Below are positions 1-14,511 of a DNA stretch of 64,000 bases, in pieces (within the stretch, counting starts at the first letter, position 1; each line of letters begins with the position of its first letter). The translations under genes and the position numbers were made by a program. The notes beneath the pieces are model-generated. The model made no database searches. It was not told the origin of the DNA and saw nothing but the letters and a program-made list of their open reading frames with translations. Source of the DNA: Tyto alba (lineage: Eukaryota > Chordata > Aves > Strigiformes > Tytonidae); the NCBI RefSeq assembly GCF_018691265.1, contig NW_024881295.1:20884243-20948242 (forward strand). The letters run 5' to 3'.

Positions 1-1694
1 AACAACAAGTGAAAACATTAAATAGCTCTCTCTTGCTGCATCTTCAGTAATATTAGTCAAGGTAGGAGAGCAAGAAAGGAGAATTTTTTTGGAGCAGGAA
101 GAAGCTAAAAAAAAAAAAAATTCACACAAAAATAATGCAATAAATGTGCTATCGAGATGACATTGTTTTTTTTTTTTTTTTATATACAGGATGAAAGCTG
201 GAACATTTGAGAATAATTTCCATGTATGGATTTAGAAATCTAAAAATAACACTTCATTTAATACAAAATTACAACTGACCCTAGAATAGATGGTGATGAA
301 TACATTCAACACCAAATTTTCTCTATTCTCTCTTCCCTTCTGTGCTTGCTGGCACCTTTCCCCCAGCCCACCCCTTGCCATTTCCCTAAAGAGGAAGGAG
401 AGGTGATCGTTTCTGAGCAGGCTCAGAGCAGCTCTGGCAGAGCAGGACAGCCACGACAGCAAAGGCTTCGCAGGAGGGAGGCTTCCTCAACTCACGGCTT
501 TGCCTGAGGTGCTGGGATTTTGTCTCACTTGCTGCCACACTGAAAAATTTCCACCTCCTGTGGTTCCCACATGATGCTGCTCCGTAAGCTTTTAGACCTC
601 CCCTTTTTGCAGCTCTTTTGCTCTCCTCCGCTCAGCGGCAGCAGATCTCCCTGGCGCAGGCACAAGTTTGGTAGGAGCCCCAGAAGGACCCCCCGCAGAG
701 GGGTACCACCAGGGAAATGGGGAGGGCAAGGATGCAGCTGGCTCTTGAGGGATGCAGCCTTCCCCCAGCCCCGCAGCAGCACCGCCAGCCCGCTCCCCGG
801 GCAGCTTGCATGCCTTCCACTTGCAGGAAACCAAAAATCACCGACTCTAACTCTCCCACTTCACGGCTGAGTAAGAGCTAACCCTCCAGAGGGCTCACAG
901 TCTCCAATGAATTCTACTGGTGTAACAAGTTCTTGGGCCACCTCTGACAGGCCCCACTGCCCCACACTTACAGAGGCCAAAGTGCTTCTAGATAGCCGGG
1001 TGAAGAGAAACATATAAACATATCACATAAACATTCTTTGCCCCAAAACTAGGGGCTGGATAAAGCCAAAGACTTAGAGATCAGGGCCATGAGTTGAACT
1101 CATACCCTACAAACAGACACTAGTCTACAGGATCTGACCTCCTCCGGGAAAGCACGACACTGAGTTCTGACGTGAGCGGCAGCCCCGGGAACAGAGCTGC
1201 ATGGCTTCAGGAGTCCTACTTTTCAGGAAAAGCTGGAAAACACTATAGGAGAAGGCTCGAGACACAGCAGCAAAGCTGTCTGGAGACAAGAGTGCACCAC
1301 ACCAACAAGGGATCAAGTCTTGCTAGAACAAGAGTTTGTACGTGGCGATTAAGCACGCTGGTGCGACTGTAACTGGGAAAAGTGCCCAGTTACTTGCCTG
1401 CAGTATGCCTGGTTTTAGCCGGTGCTGTCAAGTCTCTTGCTTTCACAAGCAATACATTATTTCAGCCTTCCTACACACAGATATCCCCAAATAAAGAAAA
1501 AACTCATCTCATTGCAGGAGCCAATGTTCTGTTCCTACTGTCTGTTCATTCACACCAGAGGCCCACCAGAACGGTCACATCCAACTGCGTCTCATTTACT
1601 TTTATTGACGATGCCAGCATTGTAGCAAGAGAAACAAAACGACGTACCGAATTCAGGACAACTGAAAAAAAAAATCAGTTTTTCACGCCTTCAT

Positions 1695-1715
1695 AAAAAA
1701 AAAAAAAAAAAAAAA
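1695..1715. repeat. Poly-A run (A21)
   Basis: Twenty-one consecutive A residues after TTCAT. No adjacent LINE or SINE body recognised. Confidence 0.9.
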
Positions 1716-3109
1716 GGTCAATCATCAGCTATTGCTATTTTCTAACAGTAATATTCCACTTCCACTGCTTACTCTCCTGTGCCACCTGTTGCATATCCAT
1801 CCCAGGCATTCATGTACAGGTGGGTATAAGATGAGTATATACAGCAGTGCCTACAATAATGTTTTTATAACTTGGTGCCCTAAGTAGCCAGTGATCCTAC
1901 CAACTATTTTCTTGACAGTGCTGTGTACTGACAGCCCTTCTAAAACTACCTCACCAAGACCAGTGTTTTGATACTCAGATGCAACAGTGAGGAAGCCTTT
2001 CAACATGCAGCATCCCGTCAGGAAACCAAGCGCACTGCATCTCACACGCTGTCTAGTCATGCTGCCTCTGAGCTATACCTATAAGATTGATTGGGGTTCA
2101 GTGCACTGGTGTGGTTGATTGAATGATCTAATGACACTTACATGAACTAATCGCCCCACTCCTAAATTTCTACGTAAATCAGTGCACCAGATGTGCTGTA
2201 TTACTGGACAGCTGTGTGTGATCTGGTACCAATTTACATTACGGATGTTGACTAGCACTGAGGTATAGTCCCATCTTCATGTCACCCACAGCTCTACCCT
2301 GGGGTCTAGGACATACATATACCCAAAGATATATGGCACTGCAGCCGGTGTTATGTGCCACTGGTAAATAACAAAACAAACTAACCTATCCCTAGTCAAA
2401 AAGTCTGGCCAGCATCCTCCACACACATGCCCCAAGGCACATCTACCTGTTCTGTGATCCTCACGTCTGTGCTAACATCATCCCTCTGATGGGGTCAGTA
2501 TGAATAACATGCAGGCAAAAGCTCTTCTATGTGTCCCTTGGTACTTTGGTTTCGGGAGATGCCTGTGAGCTATCAGCAAACACACTTTTAATTGCTGTTT
2601 TTGTTTTGTCATTCAGTCGAAATGAAGAGATTGATCTCTATTGATCCGTGGAAAGGCTCGCTTTGTTTGCTCAACCTTTCTGTTGCTTATCAGGGTTGTG
2701 CCAAGAGCTTGACACATACGGACTGAGAAGTAAATTTCAAAAAGTAATGAGTGAGTGATGGCAAACGAATGCCAGTCTCATTCACTATCAGACTTTGCTG
2801 CAAAAGAAAAGTGACAGAAACGACAGCTTCTGGTTATTGGCTCAGCAATGCCAGCAATGTCAGGAATTTGTCTGATTTTCACATGAATCTAAAGCATCCA
2901 CACTGATGCATAATAAACAGGGGAGAAAGGTTCTCTCTATATACAGAAGAGCATCTAGGCACTGTATTTTTATTTCCCCCAGCAGCTTTTCCATCACTCT
3001 CTGTTTTCTCTTTTAGCTTCTCCCTAGGTGTTTAGACACATCACCTTGGCTTTCTTATTCATATTCTTAAAGGCACCACTAAAAGATCATTCAGTTGCAT
3101 CCTCAGAAA

Positions 3110-3178
3110 AGGAAAAAAGAAAAAAAAAAAAAAAAAACAAACAAAACACTAAACAACAAAACCACAAACACCAAACAG
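3110..3178. repeat. A-rich simple repeat, (A)nC type
   Basis: Runs of A interrupted by single C, G or T residues, ending in an ACAAAC-like pattern. It has the same style as the A-rich tracts at 12036-12110 and 20387-20454. Confidence 0.85.
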
Positions 3179-5399
3179 GTTCCCAGTCATACAAAGAGTT
3201 CCTCTCTTCCCTCACCACTTTTCAGGGCTGTAAGAGTCCTGCTCCTACACCTGAGCATTTTCTCTGCTCATGCCTACAATACAGGAATACAAGACTTGGA
3301 AGGCAGCAATGTCCCTCCAGCTGCCAACCAGGCCGCTAAGCCGTCCACCCGATGTCTTTCCCTTTCTATATTTTCAACATCAAAATGAAGGCAACTGTCA
3401 AAGCAGGTGGCTTTCTGCCCCAAACTACTTTTCCCCCAACCCCACCAAGATGAGATTGCTGTGTGGGTCAGAGCCCTCTGCAGATAACTTGGGCCATGTT
3501 AGCACCCTACCTATATCCTCTTTGACTGAAGCTCCTTCTGTCAACTTCACAGTCAAGTTTGCAAATCTTGTAGGCCATCACTGCCTGGGGACTAGCTCTC
3601 CTTGGTCCTCCACTCAGGTGGAACCTTTTCAGCTAACGTGTCTCTTCTGGGGACCACACCAGAAGGTTTAGGGGCCTCCCAGACCATATTACAGGGACTT
3701 ATAGCCCCTACAACACTATCTACTATGCCTCCGCTTAGTATTGCTTTTGTACAACAACATATCAACTCTTCTGCTTTGTAAGAAAAGGACAGAAAAACAC
3801 TCATCATGAATCCAGTAAACTGATGGTAAATGAGCTCTCTTTCCTGCCTAGTAAAATACTGAGTCTCCCCCAGTAGTGATAAAAAAGAATATCCTTAAAT
3901 CACACTTGGTGTCATCTGACTGACATAAAATGGGGATACATTTACCTCTGAAACTCTGCTCTCTCACTTGCGTAGGGGACGCCTTCCCATGGAAGGCCAA
4001 GGCCAGAACTGTTAATCAGAGAATACTACAAACTAGCAGCTAAAAAGATACATCAAATGATTTATTCCATCTATGCATCACACAGATTTTCGAAACGCTC
4101 CTGCCTGTGCTACCCTTGATCCATCCTTCACCTAACAGAGCTGTCAATTCAGCTCTTCAGAGAACCATTGATTCCTTCTGGAAAACTTTGGGAGGACTAC
4201 TCTGAAAAGCTACTCCTATTATCATATCAAGTAGTTCTTGTATTTCTCTGCCCTGTTCCTTGTTCCAAAATACTCTTGTGTGAATTGTCTGTTGCTTAAA
4301 AAAAATTCTCAGTTCCTTCTACATGAAAAATCTGGTTTTCCCTGGAAGTGATATCACCATAGACTTTTCTACTTCATCAGCTGAAGTCAGTATAGAGGAC
4401 TAGTGCTGCAGTGAAGGGTTAAGGGTCAGAGCCAAGGCTTATTTACTGAATAAAAGTCCTGCTTTCATACAAAGATATAAGCAGCAATAAAATACATCAG
4501 AAATAGTCAACACTTAGGTCCTGATATGCTGAGTTCCATAAGGGAGGAAGATACTCCTGAAGCGAGATGAAGACCACTTCAACCTAGGTTTATATTGGAA
4601 TAAATCACAGCTAGCTCTAATATAGCCGGGTAGTGGATGGTTCAGTTAGTGATCATGGTGCAGGACTATACCTGTCCATTAGTCAGTTCCTCACTGGTGC
4701 TATTTGGGGATGATACACAGAGCTGGCTGTGGCCACCCTGCTGGCCAAGGAGGATTTGCCATACAGAACAGGTTCTCCCCTGGCCGCATCAGGAAGGCCA
4801 TTTTAAAATTATTTGCCTACAGTTTTCCATTCAGTGTGTCTTTCTTCCAAATTATTTTATGGCTCTGCAATAGGACTGAGAATTAATATTTCTCAGAATG
4901 TACTAATTTGATTACTTTTCAAATAAAATGACAGTTAAGATTACTTGCAGGTCAAACTGAGTACCAGTATATTATTCTTTCTGTGCGAACCAGTTGTCAT
5001 GACAATCAGTGAGGACACTGGTTTAGAGTCCAATTCCTACGTGGCAGAAAGTCCACAGCACCTACACATGTTTTATTGGAGGTAATTTTTTTAAATATTA
5101 TTGATTCTAATTGCTCACTCCCAGGTATCTCTGAGGACCTGGTTTTCAGCAGGTGCTGAGGAATCCCCACTACTTATACCTTAATTCGCTACCAGCCTTT
5201 GAAAGGTCTTTTGCCACTATTTCTAAGAGAAGAAAATCCCCACTAATACACGTAATGAATTCTGGGTTTGGCCAGTGAGCTTTCACTTGAAAATTTTTAT
5301 TTATTTTTTTTAATATCTTTAGAAGAACCGTTATCCTTGATATAGGGTTTTGCAATGGTCTTTTCTAGAAGATATGCTACATAATCTCTGACACTACAG

Positions 5400-5570
5400 G
5401 AGGCAGCATTGTCTAGCACTTACAGCGGTGGGAGTCCAAAGACCTGAGTTTTGTTTCTGGCTCTCCTACTCACTCTCCGCGTGACATTTAGCAGGTCAAT
5501 TAACTTCTCTATAACTTTTTTCTGTAGGTGAAATGGGTGTACTTGCATTGCATTCCCTCCTTTGGCACCC
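5400..5570 (+). repeat. MIR-type SINE fossil, plus orientation
   Basis: The order of diagnostic strings matches MIR: a GTCTAGCACTTA start, GGGAGTCCAAAGACCTGAGTT, a CTGGCTCTCCTACTCACT segment, the CGTGACATTTAGCAGGTCA segment, AACTTCTCTATAA and GTGAAATGGG before a degraded tail. Several substitutions and small gaps show great age. It is a dead tRNA-derived SINE, not a tRNA gene. Confidence 0.82.
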
Positions 5571-7439
5571 TGTTTAAGCCAGAAAGATATGGAGTGAAAC
5601 CATTACCCGAGTGTTTCGAGATGCTGGGATGGAAGGTCTGCTACACACTGCCAGCAGCAGCATTAACAGAAAAGTGTAACTGTGGAATCTGTTCATTTTC
5701 ACTGGGATATCAAAAAGTAAAAAATCTCAAGGAACATTTTTTTTTTTTCTGAAATCTGTTGAGTATTTTGCACCCAGATGCTGATTTCACATTATTTTTA
5801 TCTCAGAATATCTATTCTTGTTTCAGTACCATTATTATTATTATGGTATAAATATAAGTAGAACCAAACTTAATCCCCATCCTATTGCTCCCTTTTGATT
5901 AGGATCTTTGTGTCTATGGATTCATGCCATTACCGACTTCCTCCCAGTGCTGGAAAAAGAAGAAAACTGAGCCTTGCCTTGGCAGTTTAACACTTTTCTT
6001 CCCACAGCAATGCAATCAGGCACGAGAGAGTTATAAGGAATGGCATTACATCATGCTCATATATGTGATTATAACATGCTGCATAATGGATTCTACGAGG
6101 AAGACCGATTTAGTATGTGCCTATGGTGATGAGCAAAGAGCAGCTAGTACCAAGCTAATGCATTGGTAAAGACTGTATCAGACAAAACCAGTAATTCAGC
6201 CACCTCCACGTCCCCTCCCATAAAATTTTAATAAACCCAATCTTATGGGAGGAAAGAAGAGACAGGGACCCTACTGAATTATTTACAGCCTTGGTTGTGT
6301 ATGGCAAAGAAGCCCCTCTTAGATCAGTAAGTGATATTCTTCCATTGATTTCTTTCTCAGAATATCTAGGTAAGAATCAAGTTTGGGGGAAAAAAACCCA
6401 AAAGAAACAGGAATGCAAAGGGCAAGCCAGAAAAGACAAAACTGATGGAGGGAGAGGTGAGAGAGAGTTTGTATTTATGAAAGAGATATTGATCAATTGC
6501 ACACACTCGTGGCAGATAGACTCAAATTAGCTGTCATAATTTCAGTGATGCAGAGGGACACGCAGGCTCAAGCTCCATTAAATATAACCTACATCCAGAG
6601 CAGCCAGATGAGATTTGCGAGACTGAACTTTGAAGTCCCACAGGAGATACCTGCAGTTGATTTATATTCCTGATTTCCTATTCCCTCACCAACTGTGCAA
6701 TCAGTTCCTGGAGGTGGGCAGGGAATAATTGAACAGCTAAACTGTGATTCACCCAGCCAATTAAGGAGTCTTGGGATGGGGCCCAAGACAAATCCTTCAG
6801 CTTCATCCAGTCTTCCTGGGCCAGAACTACATTCAGCTCTGACCGTGTGGCCAAAATCATCATGGCCCAGTTAACTATAAAAATCTGAGGATGTAAAGCT
6901 GCATTATCATTTCCACACATTAACATTCACACATTTTTAGACCTTTTCAAAGGAGAAAGTAGGAGGACATCATGGTTGTACATGAGGATCAGGTTTATTG
7001 TGTAATTCAGTGTACAAAGAGCATCACTGCAAAACAGTAATTAGAATGGCAACCACTGCCTAATAGCTATCAACCTATAAAAATCTCCTGCATGTTTCAG
7101 CTTGCAGCTTCTGTCGGGGTCAAAGCCAGGTTGTTTGAGTCAAAGTTTGTTGGCACCCATCTCATGCTGGCTGCTGTGATGATCCCTTGTGGATGGTGCA
7201 TGGTTTTGTGAACAAACCACAATAATCTCATTTCCAAAATGTTCCGTTTAAGTCTTTCTTCTTGCAGTGAAGCAAGGAAGCACGCACTTCTCAGTACTAA
7301 CTCTGTGTGTGGCATGTGGCATGTAATCACCTTGAAATATTTAACTGGCTGGCTTTCATCTCACTAACAGTGTGAGGTGGGGCATTAGACTAGGGTAGAA
7401 ATAAAGTGGGATATAAATCATCATAAACCAGACATTACA
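5571..7439. other. Intronic stretch, no gene recognised
   Basis: I see no recognisable repeat, exon or RNA gene here. Short T and A runs occur (near 5738 and 6391). The open frames are short and without recognisable motifs. Confidence 0.55.
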
Positions 7440-7445
7440 TTGGTA

Positions 7446-7600
7446 TATAAATCAAAAATTATAGAAGTCAGGTGGAAGAGACCCATTAGATCATCTTGTT
7501 TGTTCTCTCCTGTGTTCTCACCCTAAGAATGCACAAGGCATCATTCTTGATTAGCTGAGAGACATAGAAAAACGCCCATATCTCCCCCTCTGTGTCTCTC
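7446..7600 (-). repeat. Old CR1-type LINE 3' end, minus orientation
   Basis: The strings ATTATAGAAGTCAGGTGGAAG, AGACCCATTAGATCATCTTG and a following CTCTCCTGTG...AATGCACAAGGC recall the reverse complement of ancient amniote CR1/L3 3' ends (the motif about a labelled span of nucleotides falling under 'gaccattagatcatct'). It is heavily diverged, and the right boundary is uncertain. Confidence 0.5.
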
Positions 7601-10600
7601 AAGAGGGAGAAAAAGGAAACAGAGAGATCTGTGTGCATATTAATAAAGCTATATTTTGACTGGCTGAATGACTGGAAATGATTAGCGAAGGTATGTTTTA
7701 CCTGTCAACATCTCCACACTGCAACAGGCAAAATGTCTCTAATACTCCTGTGCAAAAACACACCCGTAAGGCTGAAGAGGGTTTGCTCTCAGTTTTCCTG
7801 CACTCAGAACAGCTCCGTAAATACCCTAAGATTCTCTTCAGTGATGAAGATAAAAGCATGTCTTCTTTTTTTCCAATATAACAGTGGGAGACAACGTAAA
7901 ACATCGCCTAAGCCAAGGTGAATCCAAGCGCCTGCACTTACGATAAAAATCAAAAGCAAACAAAAAAAAATATCAAAACATTATGAAGACTGACAAGTCA
8001 AGCATGCCAAAGTTAGGAAATACAAGAATGTGACCCTGTGAAAGGGTCAGTGTGAGAGGGGAGAACACATCCCTCTAGCAAAGAGCAGTCAGAGCCAAGG
8101 CGAGTCAGCTGAGATACAGTTCCTCCTCTCTCTTACACAAGCACCTTCCTCTACACCTACCCCAAAAGTCCTTGGTGATAAGTCAATTAACCTAAGAAAT
8201 CTCTTCAGAGCCATGTTTTCCTCATTTACTCTGACCCAGTGTGAGCTGGGTGACCCTCTGAAGTCAGATTTACAGGGTGTGGAACGCTTATAGTTGCTCT
8301 GACAGTCAATGGAAGCTGTGCTCTGAACATACAAAAGGCTCTTTAATGCTAAATGCTGTAAAACCCAAGTCTTCATCACCTCCGACTGGTCACCCAAAAC
8401 CACCCGAACCAGTTAATTTTGATTGCCAGACCTAAAATAGAAATTAGAGCCCATCTTAAAAGGTTATTAGACATTAATATATTCACCTTTACATGCCATG
8501 CTTCAGTACAATTATTAGAAACGTGACAAAGCTCATGAAGTGGTTAAGCCTGTCTTTGATTCAAGAGCTGTTTATTCTGCAGTAAAAAGGCCAGCAGTCA
8601 TACATCAGTAATGAAAAAGAAGCCAAACATTGAAGACGTCACTGAATGGAAACAGAATATCCCAAATGTATAGTGTATGGAACAAGGCAGGGTCCTGCAG
8701 AAAACACAGTATGTGATTACGGTAATTAAAAGACTTGATAATGAGTGTGCTCAGAGGAGATAAATTAAGGCCAAGCATGCAGCCTGAACTGTGTCATCTC
8801 CTAACTTTGCATGCATGTGTTTGCAACCTTAAAAATGCTCATCTGATTTTACGTTCTTAACTTTAAAAACAACCAACCAACTGGAAAAGCAGGAATTCCA
8901 GTGTGGGGTTTCTTACCGATTCAGAAGAGTTTGTCATCAGAATAAGACTCTGCTGATTTAACTCTGAGCCCACTGTTACGCGAGCTTGGGGGAAGAACCT
9001 GATGGCTGAGGGAACAGGATGAGACCTCTCTTTTGTCACATGTGCGTTAGCTGTGGATGTACAGTAAGACTCCCAGCTTGTGCACTTTGAACCGGGATTT
9101 GGAGGGGTTCCTTCCCTGTTTGGTCCCTGCCCCACTCCCCCACACACAGAGCACTTGGCCATTTTCGCACCTTCCCTTCCAAATTGTTCCAGTTGCCCAC
9201 TGCAGCCCTTATTACAGTCTCTGTGTTCAGTAATCACTTCTCTCACCTCTCCCAACTCATTAACAAAGTCTCACCCCTTTTCTTTTCCTCGTTCCCTCCC
9301 TTTCCAAATCTTGGCCGTGTTTTCTACTCAGACACCCCTGTCAGCTCAGGACTGGGAAGTCTACTGACCTCCTCTCTTCCTCCTTCCTTGCTCTAAAAAG
9401 CAAAAGTAATATGGGAAATAAAAAGTAGTACGTAGTTGGGAAAGCTATTCCCGAGTGTAGGTATTAGGATCTGCTAATATGACTGTGACCTTAAGATGAA
9501 GCCTAGCAGAAGGCAATAAAATCCCTTACAGATTTCAAAATAGGTCTTAGATTTTGATGCCAAAAAAACCCATTTTTATATCTTAGCTTGAAATAGCAGG
9601 ATGTGAAGGAAACCCTAGAGCAGAGAGAGAGGGAAATGAGAAGGTCTGTCACTACCACCTGGTCATTAGCTATGGGAACAAGGAATATGATGGATAGATC
9701 CAACAACACTAGACCTCCAGGCATGTGAGCACCTGCTGCCTGACTAACCTCCGGGATGGCTGCCCCGTCTGCTTTAATAACCAATGCATTAAGGAATGAC
9801 ATCATATTGTCAGCCAAATGGCACTGACCAGCAGGACAGTGTCATACTTCAGGGTGTACCTCCCATCTGGGGGTCAAGGTAACTAATTAAAAATGAAACA
9901 GCATCTCCTTGTAGGAGAAGATCAGAACAGAAGAATACCCAAGGGAGCATGGGAGAGAGCGTGGAAGAAAGGAGCAAGAGAAGCGGGATGATGCCTATTT
10001 ATTTCAAACACTGCTTTCAGTAGTACCCAGGAAAAAAAGCAAAAGCAAAAATTCTCTTGGGTCAGCACTTAATACAGATATAACAATGAAATATTTATTG
10101 TTGCTTATAAAAGCAGACTGGGTCGAGCCCATGAGCCTACTGGTGTTACTAATGCATTGTCAAGCTATCAACTGAGCTTCTGTGCCAATCTCAACGTCTT
10201 GTTCCATGGAATGAGAAGGCTCGGGAAGTCTGGAGAAATTAGAAGTGTAGATATTACAGTCTTTTCCAGAGTGCTAATTGTTGCCACTGGCATCAGTACC
10301 ATAACTGACCTCCCCAAAAGGTGATTTTTCCAGCCCTCCCCCGCAAGTAGTTTTACTGGCTATAAGGAGGTATTTGAGTGCTTTGTAGGCCTAGATGAGA
10401 AAGCCTTAATCTCCTGCAAAGTTCAGACCATTAAGACTGATAAAATCCATTCAGCTTTCAGCGTAGATGCTATATGAATTAAAATATTACCACTCTCTAC
10501 ATCCTGTAGAATTCCTTCATTTCCTCCAATACTTGCTCCTCTCAGAATATGCCAGGCTATTACTTTTGACTTCACAATTCATTTTTTATGCAAATGGCTT

Positions 10601-12035
10601 TCAGATCACCACAAACACAGGATTATTGCCATTTTCAACAGCACAGACAACTGTTATCATTCTAATTAACACAAGGCATTATGGTTCTTCTTCTCCTGAT
10701 AGTGCAGCTCCCCATGCCAATGCTCTAAATTCAGAGCCCATATTCTGTGGCACTGCAGAAGTGGGGGGTAGGAGACAGGCAAAGGAGATGCCACGGTGCC
10801 AGACGAGGAACATTTCCAAAAAACCCAGGAAAATCTAAACATTTCTCAGGAAGCATCAACTACCTATCTGTGAACTGGTTCTCTCTCTAAAGCAGCCTGG
10901 TGACACAATTTCTAAGCTGTGCAGGAAGAGATCAGTTTCCATAGCAATTCCAGCCAGTTTCTGCCCAGATGCAGCACTCTCCATCTTCCTGGACACAAAA
11001 GCACAACCTGCTGTAGAAGACAGGCCTAGGTGGCAATGGCAAGCTGGAGAAGAGCAGACAAACAAAAATTCCCTCTTCTGTGGACATGTTTAATCCAAAG
11101 TACAAATTAAGGTTTGTGATATATAGGGAGGAAGGAAAAACAACAGACTTAAAGACCCAGCTACCTACCTCTCACGAGAAGATCTGAGAGTCAGCAAACT
11201 AAAAGCTTTTGGAGAAAAGGAAGAATTTTTAATCTCTCTCCTGATGTGGAGACTTTCACGCAATATAGTGCAAGTCACTGGGAACTCTGCCATACAAAAT
11301 CTCCGAGCACCATTTGTCCTGTTTCAGCTAGCACGGCAGGAGAAAGGGAAGAGACAGTGGCTTGACTTTTTCTCCGAGAGAAAAAGAAAACTCACTCAAG
11401 ACCACACATCAGCAACTTACTTGTTTGCAGCACTTTAAAGGCACAACACTTACTTCACCTGTCTTGGAGAGAAGGTGGCCCTGGAAAAGGCAATTTAGCC
11501 TTCCCTTGCCAAGACCACCGAGAGGAAGACCGCAGCATGACCCACAAGCATCAGCCCTGTGAAGCTCCAGGCAGGTCTAAGCCCACAGCAGGCTAACCCA
11601 CAACCCTGTAGTGCCTACACAATTGTTCTTGTTGAAGTCATTCAAGGAATAGATACACAAAGTTGTCCCGTGGCAAACACAAGTATGCTCAGAGGTAAAA
11701 AATGGGCGAGGAAGCATAAGGTCTAAACAAAAGAAGCTAGAGGCAAAAATAAAACATCACCATGCTAGTCTAGGTCTAAGAAAGGAGAGGGACTGTCTTC
11801 ATACTATCATCTGCATCTTCCTCCCTTTTCTGCACTATTTGGCTTCTTCAAAATAAGTTTCTAATCCTAACTTGCCCAGCACAACAATGAAATGTAGATA
11901 GCTGGCTTTAGCAAACTTAGAAATTCCTCTCTGTGTCTATTTTCTATGCTTTGGTTACCTTTTTTCACAAAACAGTTGTTTCTTAAGGACTGCAGCAGAA
12001 ACTCAATTTAGAGCCTGGGTTGTCTATAGCCTGTT

Positions 12036-12110
12036 AAAAAACAAAACAAAAACAAACCTAACAACAACAACAAAAACACAACAAAACAAACAAATAAACA
12101 AATGAAACAA
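12036..12110. repeat. A-rich simple repeat, (A)nC / ACA type
   Basis: AAAAC and ACA units repeated imperfectly over about 75 bases. No transposon body recognised at either side. Confidence 0.85.
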
Positions 12111-12335
12111 AGGAGTAAGCCAGTAGACTAAATAATGCCTGGGCTTTGAATGCCTTAACCCCCTCACAGGGGCTTTAGGGAACAACACTGTTTGTTCCTG
12201 GAAGGTGCAAAACTTAATATAGCACAACCCCTTGTTGCCTTGGTGGTACTACCATTTTCAAAGCAAACACAGCCTTTCACCTTCTTTGCCATAATATACC
12301 AGACAATGGTTTCCTGAAGTCTTTGAGGCAAGAAT

Positions 12336-12363
12336 AAAAAAAAAAAAAAAAAAAAAAAAAAAA
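12336..12363. repeat. Poly-A run (A28)
   Basis: Twenty-eight consecutive A residues between GAAT and GATTTAC. Probably a length-variable homopolymer. Confidence 0.92.
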
Positions 12364-14511
12364 GATTTACTATTACTAGCCCCCTTTTTATGGTCAACTC
12401 TCTTAAAGTACAAGCATCCAGTTAAAGTGCTTATTCCATCACCTGAAAATGCCTCTCACCCCTCCCAATGTCCGTACCATATTCTATAGCTCAATTCCCT
12501 ACCATGATCACTTTCCCCATGTTTTGCAAACACAAACCTGTAGTACACAGAAAGTGAACCTGCAAGAACAGCATAAAACATATGGAACTGAATATGTGAA
12601 TAAATATAGAACTGTTCAGACTTTCTTGGAGTTTTATTCGAACAATATATACCTCCATTTCTAAAAGCATCAGACACTGGTAGAGTTTTTCAGAAGCCAG
12701 GACTATGGATCAAGTTTCTGTGCACAAGGCTGGGGCTAAAATGTGACAGGATAAATGTCTAATAGCGACTCAATCATGTCATTACACTGGCATCTTCCAT
12801 AACGAGACAGTTACTCATGATCAAAGCTGTTGGACACAGCTTTTCTTCCCTTCTCCCTTCCCCTCCCAGCTCATATAGACACTCGTTTTGTCTAATTAGA
12901 TGAGCATTTATCTCCTGACAGGCAAGAGCTGGCAATACTACAATCATCCTTCCCTCCATCCCTGTTTAACCAGAGACAGTTGAGAGGAAGTGATTGCAGG
13001 GAAGTGAAGTCCTAATTCCCTAGCTCATGCTGCCATAGGCAATCAATTTGGAGCAAAGGTTCCATCTTGAAAATGTCAAACAGAATGAAAAAAGATAAAA
13101 TCAAAAATGATAGTCAGCTCCAACCATTCCTCCAGGTCCAGCTGCTCCCTTGGGTCCTTCTAGCATTGTTGACAGCACAGCTAGAGGAGTATCTGCTTTC
13201 TGTGCTGACAGGTGCCATGGGGTCCTCAGCCTCAAATTAATTGCCCTTCACCCACTCCTTAAATTCAAAAGAAACTGTTGGAGCATCAGTCCTGCCCTCC
13301 AGTCTCAAAAAAAGCAGTCTGCTGGGCACGGCCATAACCCTCTCTCCTCTGATCCCCCAACCCACTAAACAGGCAAAGCAACAGATTTCCTTCGTAGGCG
13401 CTGGAGTTTGCTGCTCATGCACCAAGGAAGGAAAATAACTAATACTGAGATGCAAATATGGCAAAAGGCAGCAGCGGTTTCAGTCTGCAAGAGGCACCAG
13501 ACACTCTGGTTTCTCTTTTCCAGTTCCTCTGAAATTCCCCAGGAGGCCATTTTGCCCCAGTGTTTCATCATGAAATACTTTTTTTTCCATTTCACGGTAC
13601 AAACTTGAGAAGTTACCCATAGCAAGAGCAGGAAGAAGAGGCCTGAGCCCTGCTCCTTTTGCCGTTCGTCACAACACTCAGCAAAAGGGAAATTCTGAAC
13701 AGGAAATAGTTAAGAGAAAAATAATGACCAGGTTGACTCGGAAACACTGTTCTACCTCAGGAAGAGCAGTGGTGGGCTGAAGTAGCTGTGCCCTGGATGA
13801 AGCTAGTCCACAGGTACAGAACTGGGTTGGCTGCTAAAGCAGGGACCAAAATTACAGGGTCTTTCTGAAAGGAGTTAGAGTCTTCCTCCATTTATGTCTA
13901 CTCCACTGCAAAGGGAGAACATTCCCCTCAACCAAAACACAATTTGAAAAGTTTGGTATTGCCCTTGTCTTTTAAAGCAGACATTTTAGAGAAAAAGAGC
14001 AAGGTCGTTGTTCTTACACAGAAAATAGTTATATACACTCGGTTCATTCTTAAGTGCAGTGACCTCCAGGTCCTCCAGTGGCTAACCCCATACATCAAGC
14101 ACTCACCTTACTGCCCTGGATAAGAGAGACCTTCAAAGTATTTCTCTCCTTCCCTGTCTTTAGATAGAACTGAAAGTTTGAATCTCCATATCTACATCTA
14201 CCTACACTTATCTGACTCATGAACTAGCAAGGAAATCTGGGTCAGAAATATGCATGCACACCCACACAGTCAGTGTACCCTCCCCGGGGAGAGAACAAGC
14301 TGCCTCACCCTGAAAGTGCCTTGGACCAAATCAGATATGTAAATGTGTAGAAAAGAGTGTGTCTAGACTGCCACTTTGGAGACTGACAAATGCCCTAACT
14401 GAGGGCTCCCGTCTGCTGCCAACACACCAGGCTCAGGAACTTGCTGATCCCACCAAGGGGTGCACACGTCAAGTATCTTACACGGCCAGGTATATTAGTA
14501 ATGATATTTAA

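Larger units (their letters stand above)
1..5399. other. Intronic stretch, no gene recognised
   Basis: Unique-looking AT-rich intronic DNA with short homopolymers (an A run near 107-120, a T run at 166-181, A21 at 1695-1715) and an A-rich tract at 3110-3178. A short string near 3918-3945 resembles the end of a MIR SINE but is too short to call. Open frames of about 60-133 codons are scattered on both strands, without homology I recognise and without splice support. Confidence 0.6.
7601..14511. other. Intronic stretch, no gene recognised
   Basis: This holds A-rich tracts (12036-12110, 12336-12363), a CT-rich patch around 9240-9390, and otherwise unique AT-rich sequence. An ATGCAAAT octamer occurs near 10589 in a stretch (about 10500-10750) that looks like low-repeat DNA, which could be a conserved element, but I have no alignment to show it. 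No exon with splice sites and family motifs was found. Confidence 0.55.

Noticed and set aside
3918..3945. Possible MIR fragment (ACATAAAATGGGGATACATTTACC)
   Set aside because: The text matches the end of MIR but is under 30 bases and without the preceding SINE body. Too short to call.
12336..12363. Poly-A runs as retrotransposon tails
   Set aside because: No SINE, LINE or retrocopy body is visible before this run or before those at 1695 and 38660. CR1 elements do not carry poly-A tails.
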